DNA from: Laguncularia racemosa
Taxonomy: Eukaryota > Streptophyta > Magnoliopsida > Myrtales > Combretaceae
Direction of reading: 5' to 3'
Assembly (NCBI GenBank): GCA_037954665.1
Contig: JBBMOL010000253.1
Location: forward strand, 186,001 to 250,000
Length of the DNA: 64,000 nucleotides
In this document: positions 10,348 to 21,631 of the stretch, piece by piece
Layout of the letters: every line of letters begins with the position of its first letter
Numbering within the stretch: the first letter of the stretch is position 1
Translations under genes and position numbers: made by a program
Notes under the pieces: model-generated
Database searches by the model: none
Told to the model about the DNA's origin: nothing
What the model saw: the letters and a program-made list of their open reading frames with translations, nothing else

Positions 10348-13300
10348 ATGTGGCCTTTGTATCTTCTATTTAGTAAAATTCTGAAAACAGAAGATGAAGA
10401 CGAAGGAAAGAGAGAAAATGTTTGTGGATTAAATGGAGATCATCTCCATTTTATTGAAGTATACCCATATGAGCAGTTGTCCCAGGATGGAAGATGGCTC
10501 AAGTCAGGCTTGCCTTGCACCCATTTTACTGAAGTGAGTGTATAATATTATGTGTATCATTCAAGGAGAATTTTGTTGCTTTCTGTACCAAAAAATGATG
10601 ACATTTTTGCCATGTCAGGTACCACATGTAAATCAGCTATCTTCTTGGGATTGTGGGCTTGCTTGTGTACTTATGGTTTTGAGAACCATTGGAATCAACT
10701 GTTGTGACATTGAGACATTGTCAAATCTGTGCTGCACAACAAGGTATCGGTTTTTGAGGGAGAAAGTTTAAATTTATCGTTGAACTGTTGAATTTTAAAA
10801 GGCAAGCAGCAGTGTACTTTGCTGTAAACTTTAAGGTTGTCTTTCAATTTAATTTTAGTGCTTAGCAATTATAATTTTTTCATTTGAAGCTCTTGAGATT
10901 GTGGATTTTCATTCCATTCGGTGGATACAGTAAACTATTTTGCTGGATTGGAAGTGATAAAGCAAGGCTCTATCTATTTTCTTTTGCTATTTAGATTTTG
11001 ACACCATTAGCTATTTGTCCATCTCCCTTTCTTTTCCCTGTAGATAGTGTAGATTTATATTGCTGTTATGAAAGTGATTAGGCAATGTTATGTCCGGGAA
11101 TTTCTTTTTTCTGTTTTTTTTTTTTTTTTTGGGCCCTTTTTTTGGTTGGGTTTTTGGTTTTACAAGAAATGACTGTATCTCTAGTTCTATGCTATTCTAT
11201 GCTAACTTGTCTACTTGGCTTAAAGAATAACTTTCAGCATACATTTCTGAATGGTGGATCTATAAAAGTTTTAGTGAACTATTTATTCAAAAAAAAAATA
11301 AAAGTTTTAGTGAACATGAATGAATTATTACCGTCTTTTTTCTCTGGATCAATACTTGTCCTGTACATGGTTATCATAGTAAACTAACATTTGAACTTCA
11401 TCTAAAGGTTATGGTAAGTGTTATCTTATATTTACTAGAATCTACCTATGGTTCGATCAATCCAGTTAAATTGTGGAGGCAGAAAACCTAGATTTGTTGC
11501 TGTGTAAATGGATTCCTGTAAACCTGACCATATTAAGTTTTATTGCAAAACTTGAATTGGGTGCTTGCAAGACACTTAGTAGATACAGTCACCACAGAGT
11601 GATTCAGACATCCCTGATAATTTTAGAATTGATAATATTTTACAGCATCTGGACTATTGATTTGGCCTATCTACTGAGGAAGTTCTCTGTTAAGTTTTCA
11701 TACTATACCATAACATTTGGAGCGAACCCAAGCTACTCTGATGAGACATTTTATAAGGTAATTCTATGTCCTAATATATTTGGTTCTTTAAGTCTTGCCT
11801 GTGAGTTTGTTTGAGTTTTTTCAGGGGGCACAAAGAAATTAAGGTTGGACTGCCCTCGAGTTTGGCAGATAAAAGCCTCTAGTTTGCAAAATCCAGTCTA
11901 AGTTTATTGTGCCTTTCAAAGCTTCTAAACTATTATTTATAAGCAAAAAGACGGTTGTAGCTAACTGTCATCCACATTTTATGCTCAAAGCCGACCTGCT
12001 TTTGCCCAACAAACATTGCTTAAATTACTAGTTCACATTAATAGCAAATCTTTTCTTTTCTAGAGCATCTTTTCTTGAAGTCTTTTGCATACACTAATCT
12101 GTCTCTCTCTCAATGTTTAGAGATGCCACTCGTATAACTCCATCACTACGAAACTTTGAATTTCTTCAATAAGCTGATATTTAGTGTATTCATGAGCCTC
12201 TAATGAGTGTCAGATGAGCAAAAGAAATAATAGGAAAAAATTGTCTCCAACCTTGAAGTGATTCCTCAGATGAGGCAAAATAGGTCAGTCTGGATTATTT
12301 ATCTGATTTTCCATTCAGCTACTTTCTTATAATGATCGGTATTTGTCTTATTTGAAGTTATGAAATTTTGATTGAACAGCCAACTCATCTAAAACCTTGT
12401 GTTTATACATAGGAGAGGTTTGTAATTTTTATATTTGTATCTCTATGCTCCCCTTACATTTTTAGGTTAAGTTTGTGATTGAGTCCTATCATACTGAACG
12501 TTAGATATCAAATTATGAGGTAAAGACTTGAACTCGTACCTGTGATATAAAAAATGAACCATAACCAACCCATTTAAAAATTTAAGCTTGTATATATAAG
12601 TGGATTTTATATCTGTATATTTGTAGCCAGAATGCCAAGATCTGCTTGTTGCATGGCATTTCATCATGTAGCATATTTTGTATGTCAAACAATGACAGTA
12701 TCACCCCTTTTATTCAGAGTTTTCAGCATTCTTCAATGCATATTTCTGGTTTCCATTTTCTAATATAATTTATGACTTCCCAAGGTCTCAAATCTGAAAA
12801 TTTCTACTTATTGTATCATGCTTTCTGAAAGTGTTGGAGTAAATAAATGCAGGATCAGTTGCCTACTGATGTATTGCGAGTAGATAAGCTATTTCAGGAT
12901 GCACCAATGGCCAGAATAGAGATAGAGGTATGCTGCGCTCCATGAAAGTCCTGTTCAATTCTACATATCTATATAATGCACCTGCTGCTATTAAGGCACC
13001 ACAACGTGTTATTGTATTCATATTTTTGTGAGATCTTCATATACATGGAAAAGGATATCCATTGATCATTCATCGGGAGTTTCATTATGATGTTACAAGA
13101 AATTTCTGTCAGTTTCAAATTGCGCCTGCCTTGTCTCTTTAACAGTGCAGATCAATCAGGGAAGAGCAGATTTCTCTTTTGATTTTATCTGGAAGATACA
13201 TCGCAATTGCATTGGTTGATCAGTACAAACTGAAGTATGGAATTCTATCATTTCTGTTGATTTTCTTTCTTTGAAAAATTTTTGTTATTAACAGGGTTGG

Positions 13301-16300
13301 GGTGTTTTCGGGGTGGGGGTGGGGGTGGTGAAGGAACAAAGAAATATTTTCTGACCTTTTTTCTTTCTTGGTAAAGACAAATGGCTACTTCTGCATATCT
13401 TTCAAAATGAAAGTCATTTCCCCATTGGAGAAACTAAAGCCATTAAAATACTCCAAGCTAACAACCGTCCACAAGTAACAAAACACCTCATGAACTAGGT
13501 TTGTGATGAAGGGAATTCACCAGCCTGATGTGTGGACCAAACTTGATGGATTTTACCACTAGCCATTTATGTACTGTTTATTTTAATATAACATGTTATT
13601 TGATGAATTTTGAAATTTTTCTATTTGAATAAGTTGGTTTCTTCACTTTGACAGATTGAGTTAGTGTGCAAAACTAATAAGTAAGTTTTCATCTAGTGTG
13701 TTGTTACAGCTGTAATTTTCATATTAAATAATTACCAAATAGTGGGATCTGAAGATACAAAAACACAGCCACTAACAACAAAAAGTTACAAAAGTTTTAA
13801 CAAGACAGAAGTTAGAGATAAAAGATATTTTACTAAACAACATCTAAATAGTTTCATGCTTATATTTCTAACGATTGAAAGCCTTATTCTTATTGGTTAT
13901 GTTTTGCAGCCAGTCCTGGCTAGATGAAGTTTGTCTCTCTAACTTATGCAGCAGTCATGCAGACTATACAGGTGAAAATTGGAAATCTTGGTTTTTGTGA
14001 TGAATTCCATATTACGTAGCTTTTAGAATCTATATCCCAGAAAGCTCCCTTATTTCCAGCCTAACCAGGGCTGCTCTGACAAGTTTTGCCTTAATATTAT
14101 CTCCACTAATATATAGCACCCTTAAAGATAGAAATTAGAAGTAGGAGCCTAATTCATAATATTGGATTCAGTGGGACAACGGTAGCTGATTTATAAACTT
14201 TCATCATATTTTGTTCTGAGTCATTCTTGCCCAATCTATTTTTCCTCAGCAAGAATCCATGATATTTCATGGTCAAATACTATTGATACAACCCTGCCAC
14301 TTGTGGATGCGACACCAAGAGATTACTGCAGTTACTGTATTGATGTTGTGTGTTGTGTAGGTATTGCTTGTGTGTGGTGAAGTGTAGCTACTACGTGCTT
14401 GTGTATGTTGGAATGTGTAGTGTAGGTGGTCTTCTAAATTTATCTTGAATCTTCTGTTAGTTACTTGTAATTGTATGGGGTAGGAAAACTATGAATAGGG
14501 GTAGTCAGGCAGTTTTTTGTTACTTGTTTTGAGTGTGAGAGTTTGTATGAGCAGAATTGCTCATGTGAGTGTTAGAATAAACGGATTGCTCATCGAATTT
14601 CTCCTTTGAAGGTTTTTTGTATTTTCTCTTTTTCTCAAAATCAATAAAAAGACTAGTTTTTGTACTGTGATTCTCCATGCACAAATTGGAGTTAATATAA
14701 CCATGTTCTTGTTCTGGGGACATTGGATTCTCTCATTGTCTCACTGCCAATTTAACTCTTTGTTTCTCACTTTACAGTGAGAAAGTAAACTAAATAGACG
14801 GTTTCAATTTGTTTTTTGTAGCCTATTCATCCTTTGAAACAGAGCTCTGTTTAGTTTTTGTATCAATTAATCCTTAGATCTTTCATAACATACATCCATC
14901 TACCAAGTGTGCTTGTTATTTTTTAATTGGTTAAAAGTTCCCCATCGATATTAGTCTATCAACAATGCTGATCATTTGTCAATTGTGGCACTCACTCTCA
15001 TTTGCCAAATTCACTCCGCTGATGTTTTACTTCAGGGCATTACATAGTAATATGTGGTTATGATTCTGATAAAGATGAGTTCGAGATCAGAGATCCTGCC
15101 AGTTCTAGGTACCTTTTGTTCCAAATTCTTTTTCTTCTTTTGCAATCCCTGATTGGGGCAAAAAATATATAAATGTCTCCATTGGAAGAAAGCCTTTTTT
15201 GTTACATGTGTTCATGCCTATTCTTATCTTGCTCATTCGATGAATGGTCGACAAACAGCTTGTGGTTCTTTAAAAGAAAAGCATGCATATCATGTAAGCT
15301 AATCCAGTAATTAATCAATAATGATTTTGATAGGCATCAAGACATCTCAATTAAAATTGTATGTGCATTTGTATGTGCATGTGTATGCGTATGTGATGCG
15401 TACACATAAAGTAAGATGTAAAAACCTGAAGTCTAAGAACATAAGGCCCTAAACAGTGAATCCTCAACATCATATAAATATTAGTGCTCTTTATCACCTT
15501 GTACCTGCATGTAGATATTAGCTATACCCAAGTTGTTTTGCATAATTTGGACCTTGATGTTGTTTCAAGCATTTGTAATGTCTAAGTGGAGATTTTTCTG
15601 TCGAAATATGGTGAGTCTGTACTGTATGCTATGGTATTTTTCTTCCTTTGATGGAGCACTGGATTGAAATAAATAGGCATTGCAGCTCCAATACTGCCCG
15701 ACAATCTCATAGGAGAGGAGTTTCATATCTCCTGGCATAACTACAAAAGTTTACATGTCATATGGCTTAGTATTCTGCCTCAGTATTAGGCTTTCTACAG
15801 TGCTATTTTACTTCTTTCTCGTCCATGAAAACAAGTTACCATTAATAGAGGCTTGGAAATCATTGTATGAAATCCTTTTTCCTGGACTCATTTTAAGTAC
15901 GTGACGGTATGAAACTAGTGCACTAGGACAGGCTGTATAAAATGGACTGTAATACATGTAAAAAATGCAAGGAGAGTATGTGGAAGAGTCGGATAATTTA
16001 ATATTTCAACTAACCTCCTTTTTCTCTTAGATTAGAGATACCTCTACCAATATCCAATCTCTAACGAAGTTGTATGTTAGGATCCCCAGGACCCAGGTGT
16101 CCCATAAAGCCAACTTTCTGATAGGCAAGAACAAGGTATTATCAAATTATCCATGATGCACTTTCTATGTAAATGAGAAAATTTTCTCTTAGAATATGAA
16201 CATTAATGCTAAGGAAGTTACATGGTCTCTTAAAAGCTTAAGCGCTAGCGAATAATAAATATATAAAAAGTCAAAATGCTTCTCATAGCTACAAGGTGAT

Positions 16301-17890
16301 CATAATGCCATCCACATATACATCAATTAAATACTTCATGCACCAGAATGTCATAAGAATGAGTTCTGGTTGCAACCTCTCCCCTTCATTCCAAACCTTA
16401 ATATTTTCTTCCTGTGCCTTCAGTCAAAGATGTTTCCGCTCTTCTGCTAAGCAACCCAAGAAATTGCTTCATATACACTTCTTCCTGTCTTTGTATTTTT
16501 ATGAAGAAAGGCGGTTTCACACTCATGAAGTGATGGCTAAAAATTACCAGTGCCTTGAAAAGCAAAATAGCAAATAGGAGCTGAGTTTGACCGGAAAAAA
16601 AAAGAGGGTTTTACAAAGTTTACCTCTGAGGGATGAAGTGCTTGTTGACATAATCAATCAAATCATATGAAGGCCTTGTCAGTTGGTATCAGCACTTTTG
16701 TTTACTAGCTTGATAATCACCTAACCTCAAACCACACCCCATGTTGCTGAGAGCATAAATCTCCTAATCTATATCCTCCTTCCAACCATTGTGATGCAAT
16801 CCACCAAAAGAGTCAAAGTAGTGAGATAAATTCAGAATAATGACAAATAATGGAAATTCGGAGGAAAAAATAGTAAAGAAATAAAGGAAAAAATTAAGAT
16901 AAGTTTACATGTACTAGATCCTTCAAGGTGAAGGAAGTAAGAAGATTAGGGATTAGGATTCTTTCTCATAAGAGTTAGTAGAGGGAATGCATCTGCATGA
17001 TGAGACCTATACTCGTGTGATTGTTGTAGTAAGTGTTACTTGTGGAATACGGATGCTATATGATTTACCAGGACACGTCTCCTTGGGATAGTTTGTGGTG
17101 AAAGATGCCCGATATCTGGTCTTTCTTGATGATGTGCACTTGCAATTTAGGTTCTAGTAATGTTTTGAATATTGATTTCTCGGAGATAATAATACATCTT
17201 GAAATTGTGGACAGGAAATACGAGAGGGTTTCATCAAAATGCCTGGGGGAAGCTCGCAAATCCTTTGGCACTGATGAGGATCTTCTTTTGGTAATGGAAT
17301 TCCTCGTGAAATTAATGTCCTTACCTTACCGCACATTAAAATTAGGAGCCAGACTTTTGAATCTTCTTAGTGTTGGTACAATGATATTAATTCCTGGAGC
17401 AACGGACTTGGATCTTCCATTTCTTGCGTTACCATAACTCACCTCCACCATCAATAGGTTTTACCAGCGCATTTATAACACAGCCTAAATAAGCCTCACT
17501 CACCGGTATCTGAGCAATTTTTTCTGTTGCTTTTACAGAGCTTCCTTCTCGTATCATCAAACCATCACCCATTAATACAACACCAACATTATTTGATTTG
17601 ATTCCAAATTTGTACCTACCATAGGAGGGACTTTGGCAGCTGCAGCCTGAAATTAATATCATAAATATTATTGTAGTTATTCTTGACTTGATGACCTGCT
17701 CAACTAACAGGACCGTGAATCTAACAAATTTCACTACCTGATTTACTACATGGCTCCTAAAAGTTCAATTTTAGTCGATTCTTTTTTTTTTTTTATTTCT
17801 TTGGTTCTACTGAAGTGGTTTTGGGACACAATTGTTTTTATAGCTGCTTCGTTTAACATTTATTTGCAGATATCTCTGGAGAAACGCTAG
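10348..17890 (+). CDS. GC1: Guanylyl cyclase 1-like protein (plant GC1 family), 9 coding exons, 272 aa
   Basis: Exons 10348-10533, 10619-10743, 11646-11757, 12853-12927, 13146-13234, 13910-13971, 15036-15108, 17215-17290 and 17870-17890 all have GT..AG borders and join in one frame. They run from ATG (MWPLYLLF) to TAG. The 272-aa product is about the length of Arabidopsis GC1 and matches it in order: VPHVNQLSSWDCGLACVL (63-80), IWTIDLAYLL (105-114), FSYYTITFGANP, SGRYIAIALVDQ, TGHYIVICGYD (216-226), FEIRDPASS and KSFGTDEDLLL. The family (Guanylate_cyc_2) is described as a soluble enzyme making cGMP from GTP. The proposed cyclase-centre motif is S71-R84. The same region also looks like a C39/papain-type active site (C74, H218, D236). 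The start is chosen by the conserved MWPL and lack of an upstream in-frame ATG. Intron 8 carries plastid DNA. The C-terminus (ISLEKR) is shorter than in Arabidopsis. Identification is strong; biochemical activity is inferred. Confidence 0.92.
13294..13330 (+). other. G-run tract in GC1 intron 5 (possible G-quadruplex)
   Basis: Several runs of three to five G (GGG, GGGG, GGGG, GGGGG, GGGGG) fall within 37 nt on the coding strand, in otherwise AT-rich intron DNA. The spacing would allow a four-tier G-quadruplex in DNA or pre-mRNA. No function is shown. Confidence 0.6.
14337..14720. repeat. Possible solo-LTR-like insertion in GC1 intron 6
   Basis: A GT-rich segment (TTGTGTGTTGTGTAGG...) is followed by a TATGAATAGGGG box, then short T-rich leader-like DNA ending near CAATAAAAAGACTAG. 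This order resembles a retrotransposon LTR (U3, TATA, R, polyadenylation signal). Ends and target duplication could not be defined, so this is a weak call. Confidence 0.25.
17437..17611 (-). pseudogene. atpA: Plastid atpA fragment (NUPT) inside GC1 intron 8
   Basis: On the minus strand this reads NNVGVVLMGDGLMIREGS, then SVKATEKIAQIPVSEAYLG and INALVKPIDG. That is a run of over 50 residues of the chloroplast ATP synthase alpha subunit. A 5-nt duplication near 17594-17603 (GATTTGATT) breaks the frame, and several residues differ from the usual plastid protein (for example KPIDGGGE instead of a PIDGRGE-type segment). It is therefore a short, decayed piece of plastid DNA transferred to the nucleus, antisense to GC1. 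It is neither a gene nor an alternative exon. Homology outside these limits was not recognised. Confidence 0.85.
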
Positions 17891-18002
17891 ATAGGTTATT
17901 GTTCGTCTCTGAATCTTGTTCCTGTCTATATAATCCACCTTCTACCACATTGAAGAATACTCGGCTTCCAATCATATGTTACGTAAACCTGCACAGGGTA
18001 TA

Positions 18003-18008
18003 AATAAA
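18003..18008 (+). terminator. GC1 poly(A) signal candidate
   Basis: AATAAA lies 113 nt after the GC1 stop codon, followed by a T/G-rich stretch. The inferred 3' UTR thus ends about 270 bp before the copia LTR at 18310. Confidence 0.5.
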
Positions 18009-18413
18009 CTGTTGGTGTAAATTTATGCTGAGAAAGGTAATTCTTTTTTTTTTTAAAGGTTAAATGTACAGGTGGTGGCATGGTTTCTGCTGGGTGTATT
18101 AATTTTGTATATTAGATTCATATTTGTAAATTATCGAAAGCAATCGATGGCCGTAAGGAAGATGCCGTTTTTAACAGTTGTAATTTTCGTTCTTCCCTTA
18201 AGCCGGTAATGCCTTTACTAAGTCTTTCTCTTTGGTCCTCAAAACTACTTGTTAACTAAGGCAGGTAGGTAGTTCGTTTCCATCTTGGTGGTGTGTGTTT
18301 CAGTTTTTTTGTTGGTTTCGGATTAAGTAATAAAAAATGGAGAGTGATTTAATTACTTGTAAAATTTTTTAATTTTTGTAAATAAAAGAGCCCATTTGAC
18401 TATTTAACTTAAA

Positions 18414-19270
18414 GGGTAAATTGTGTTTATTATCCCTAAAAACTATTATAACTGTAATGGTACTTTTTTATTTTAAAATTGAGCATTTGTACTTTTGAAA
18501 ATGAGGAGTTTTTTGTTTTTTTAATTAAGAGTACGTATACAATTTGCTAATTAGCCAAATGATATATAATAAATAATTTATCGTGTTATCTAAATGTTAA
18601 TGTGATACACACATGATAAAATTGTTTAATTTTAATGGTGATACTCAAATAATTTATTTAGAGAAAATAATAAGATGTGTTTTAAAATATTTATTAAGAA
18701 TTATTAAAAAAAAAAGTCACTGTTTAATATGCTAAATTTTAAGATCTATATGTTTTTTATGAATTGCTTAAACTATTTTATAAAGATTAAAATTGTTTTT
18801 TAACTTATTAACTAGATAAATTTATTAACAGAATCCTTTTTGCTTAATATATCATCAATAAAAACATAACAAAAATTCTTATTTTATTTGAGGACATGTT
18901 GACAAGGATCTTGTACCTACATTGGTTTTGTTCCTTTAGTAGGTGGAAAATTCCACCTATTGCATTAATCTTGCAAGTCAAAATCATTTTTGTCAATTAA
19001 AACTATGGAGGGGAATCTTTTCTTTATCATTGTTTACTTTGTGAATTGGTCAGGTCAAATATCACATATTATTTGGATAGCACTGTTAAAATTAAACAAT
19101 TTAATTATGTATAAGTCACATAAATATTTAAATGATATGGTAAATTATTATATTACGTAATTAAAGAAAAAAAGTCACATTTACTTTTAGGATATAAGTG
19201 CTCAATTTTAAAAATAGGGAGTGGTTGAGCATATATAATAATTTGCAAGGGGGTTTGTACAATTTATCCC
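18414..19270. mobile_element. DNA transposon (MITE-like), 857 bp, nested in the LTR, 8-bp target duplication
   Basis: Ends are GGGTAAATTGT and ACAATTTATCCC. Flanking 8-mers AACTTAAA at 18406-18413 and 19271-19278 are identical, and the undisturbed LTR at about 28637 holds a single copy of the site. Weaker inverted similarity extends inward (TTTTAAAATTGAGCA occurs in both arms). An 8-bp duplication suits hAT, and Mutator-like is the alternative. No transposase ORF is seen. Confidence 0.8.
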
Positions 19271-20160
19271 AACTTAAATATGGTGTGAAAAAAAAAACAA
19301 TTAAAATGCAGTATAAGAAGAGAATTGGGCAAGCCAATTATAGAGGTTTCACCTTGTGCGTCAATCCTATCTTCCAACTTCATTGTTGGGGATCTAGTCT
19401 TGCACACTAGTATTGTTCCACCAATTCAATAAAGACAAAATTAAGATATTACAATTAATCCACCAACACCTTCGCTTAAAACACTCTACTTTGCCTATCT
19501 AACCTACCCCTAATATTGTCCACAAATTTACAAAGTTATAAAGTAACTTTTCACTAACATAAGTCTTAAGCTCTCAAGAAATAACAAAAGCAATTAAGCA
19601 AATAAGAATTTGTATCCTTTGCAATTCAATTCAAGTAATACAAAAGTATGTTAATGATATAGTAACTTTTGAGTTAGTCTCTAAGTTTTGGTAATATTCT
19701 TTTGATACCAAAATATTGTATTGTTGTATTTCATATTTTTTAACTAATGTTGTATTTATATTCTTCCAATGATCAATTGCTACTTAGCTAATCTAGATTA
19801 ATCTAATAAGATCATCCTAATATATTGATCTTCAAGTTGAGTAAGTGCTTGCACAAAATCCTTCATATGGCCATTGAGTTTAAATTTAAAATTTTAATTC
19901 TAATGTATTTGAAATTCTTCTATGATAGCATGGCGGTGAAGTTGAATTTGTCACAGATAATAGTCCAAATGCATTCTTATGTCATGATGGATACCATTAA
20001 CATAAAATCAATTGAAGAGGTCAAATTTAGTTTATTTAGATAAACTTCAACTTCCCACTGATTTGGTGGAGCAATCAACAACTTCTTCCCTTTATTTCGA
20101 ATTTAAATTCCATAAACCGGTATCTTCTAAAATACTTGATATAATCCTTTTAAATGCCAA

Positions 20161-20384
20161 TCTTCTTGTAACAAAATCAAATCTTTGGAACTAACATAAA
20201 CTTGGTCATGAATTAAATAAATCTCTTTATTCCAAAAATTAATCACTTAGATCTCTATAGATATTTGTCCAATCTTCTTATAACAAAATCTAATCTATGG
20301 AACTAATATGAACTTGGTCATGAATTAAATAAATCTCTTTATTTCAAAAATTAATCACTTAGATCCCTATGAATATTTATCCTA
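20161..20384. repeat. 112-bp tandem duplication within the left LTR
   Basis: TCTTCTTGTAACAAAATC... at 20161 is repeated from 20273 with scattered substitutions; both copies contain CTTGGTCATGAATTAAATAA. The right LTR has one copy (about 29545-29655). Confidence 0.8.
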
Positions 20385-20571
20385 CTTTAGTAGAACATAT
20401 TGAACATGTTACCCAAATATGTCCAATTAGTAGAGATGGGGCTTCAAAATTAATAGTTGTCCAATTTAAAATATATATGAAAATTGTTCTATTCATTTAA
20501 ACTCGTAACAATTATAGCTTTTTACTTATCCTTTGAGTTCTTGTTATTCCTTATAAACAGCTCCTTCTAAC

Positions 20572-20692
20572 TTATCCTTTGATTTGTCAAAAACCACTTA
20601 ATTTTTCTTCATTTATTCTTTGATCCTCTAACTTATCTTCTGAGTTGTTGAGAACCACTTAATTTTCTTCATCTATCCTTTGACCCTCTAAC
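20572..20692. repeat. 60-bp tandem duplication within the left LTR
   Basis: CTTATCCTTTGATTTGTCAA... at 20572 is repeated from 20633; both end in TTTGA(C/T)CCTCTAACTT-like sequence. The right LTR has a single copy near 29836-29900. Confidence 0.75.
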
Positions 20693-20797
20693 TTGTAGTA
20701 AAACTACAAATATAACTATTCCTATACACTTTGTAAATTCATTAAAACCATTTAGGTCATTTTGTTGTTATTAAAGCACTTTAGAAAGAACCTAGCA

Positions 20798-20811
20798 TTC
20801 TCTCCCTTTTT
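20798..20811 (-). other. Polypurine tract of the Sirevirus-like element
   Basis: TTCTCTCCCTTTTT on the + strand reads as a purine run on the minus strand, directly next to the inner end of the 3' LTR, as expected for plus-strand priming. Confidence 0.6.
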
Positions 20812-21631
20812 GATAATAACAAAACCCTTTCTCATAAAGCAAAAAATCATTTAATTTTAATTGCTGCAAATCAATATCATCTATTATAGCATTCCACTTT
20901 ACCATTTCACAACATCTATAGATCATATTCTCACATCATAGTTCATAGTTCACAACATGACAACAACATGATAGAATTCCCAATATATCACTAACCAAAT
21001 ATATCACAACATTCTATTTTTCGTTCTACTCTTATACTCCCCCTTGTTGTTATCATCAAGTAACGAAATCTCTGCCTCAACAGTAAACTTAATACATTTC
21101 ATTAGAAATTATATCAAAAAAATATCAAAATACATAAAAGAGTAGTCATCATATCTAAATACATTTATCAATGATCTTAAAGTCTTTGAAACTAAGTCTC
21201 AAAATAGAAATTATGTGAGAAACTAAACCAAAGTTATCATAATAGTCTCCATAACAAAAACTAAAAGCAAACAAATTTCTAATTGTTGTTAGGAAATGAC
21301 TCTATTTCTTATTCATTGCACTTTTTTTATATCTTCTATAAAATCTAGAAGAATGTGTTGAAGTTTTTCTCTTCAAATCTTCTTATGTAGGTTAAAAAGG
21401 AATAATCGGTCTTTTATTTGGTTTTGTGTTAGCTTGATTTCTTTGTTCTGTAAGACCTCCAAGTTTAGGTGATTAAGTTAGAGACTATTGTTTAGCCATT
21501 TTAGGATTCTTGTGAGATTGAGATTAATTAGCATCTAGAGATTTGACTGCTTCATTTTCAAGTTGAACTGAAGAAAGATTAGGTTCTAGTTGGAGATTGT
21601 TTTTAGGAGAAAGAGAAGGTTTTGATTGAGG

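Larger units (their letters stand above)
18310..20797 (-). repeat. 3' LTR of the Sirevirus-like element (interrupted and expanded)
   Basis: It aligns along its length with 28543-29972. Both begin TGTTGGT..AGATTAAGTAA-like on the + strand. It is longer because of an 857-bp transposon (18414-19270), a 112-bp tandem duplication (20161-20384) and a 60-bp tandem duplication (20572-20692). Confidence 0.85.

Noticed and set aside
11085..11387. 100-codon + frame inside GC1 intron 2
   Set aside because: It is driven by long T runs (Phe) and has no homology; the flanking exons splice over it.
15355..15410. GTATGTGCAT-like repeats as a regulatory element
   Set aside because: It looks like an imperfect GT/AT microsatellite within GC1 intron 7.
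17429..17734. Minus-strand 101-codon frame as a real gene
   Set aside because: Only the middle is plastid AtpA. Both sides are unrelated, the source frame carries a 5-nt duplication, and it lies inside a GC1 intron.
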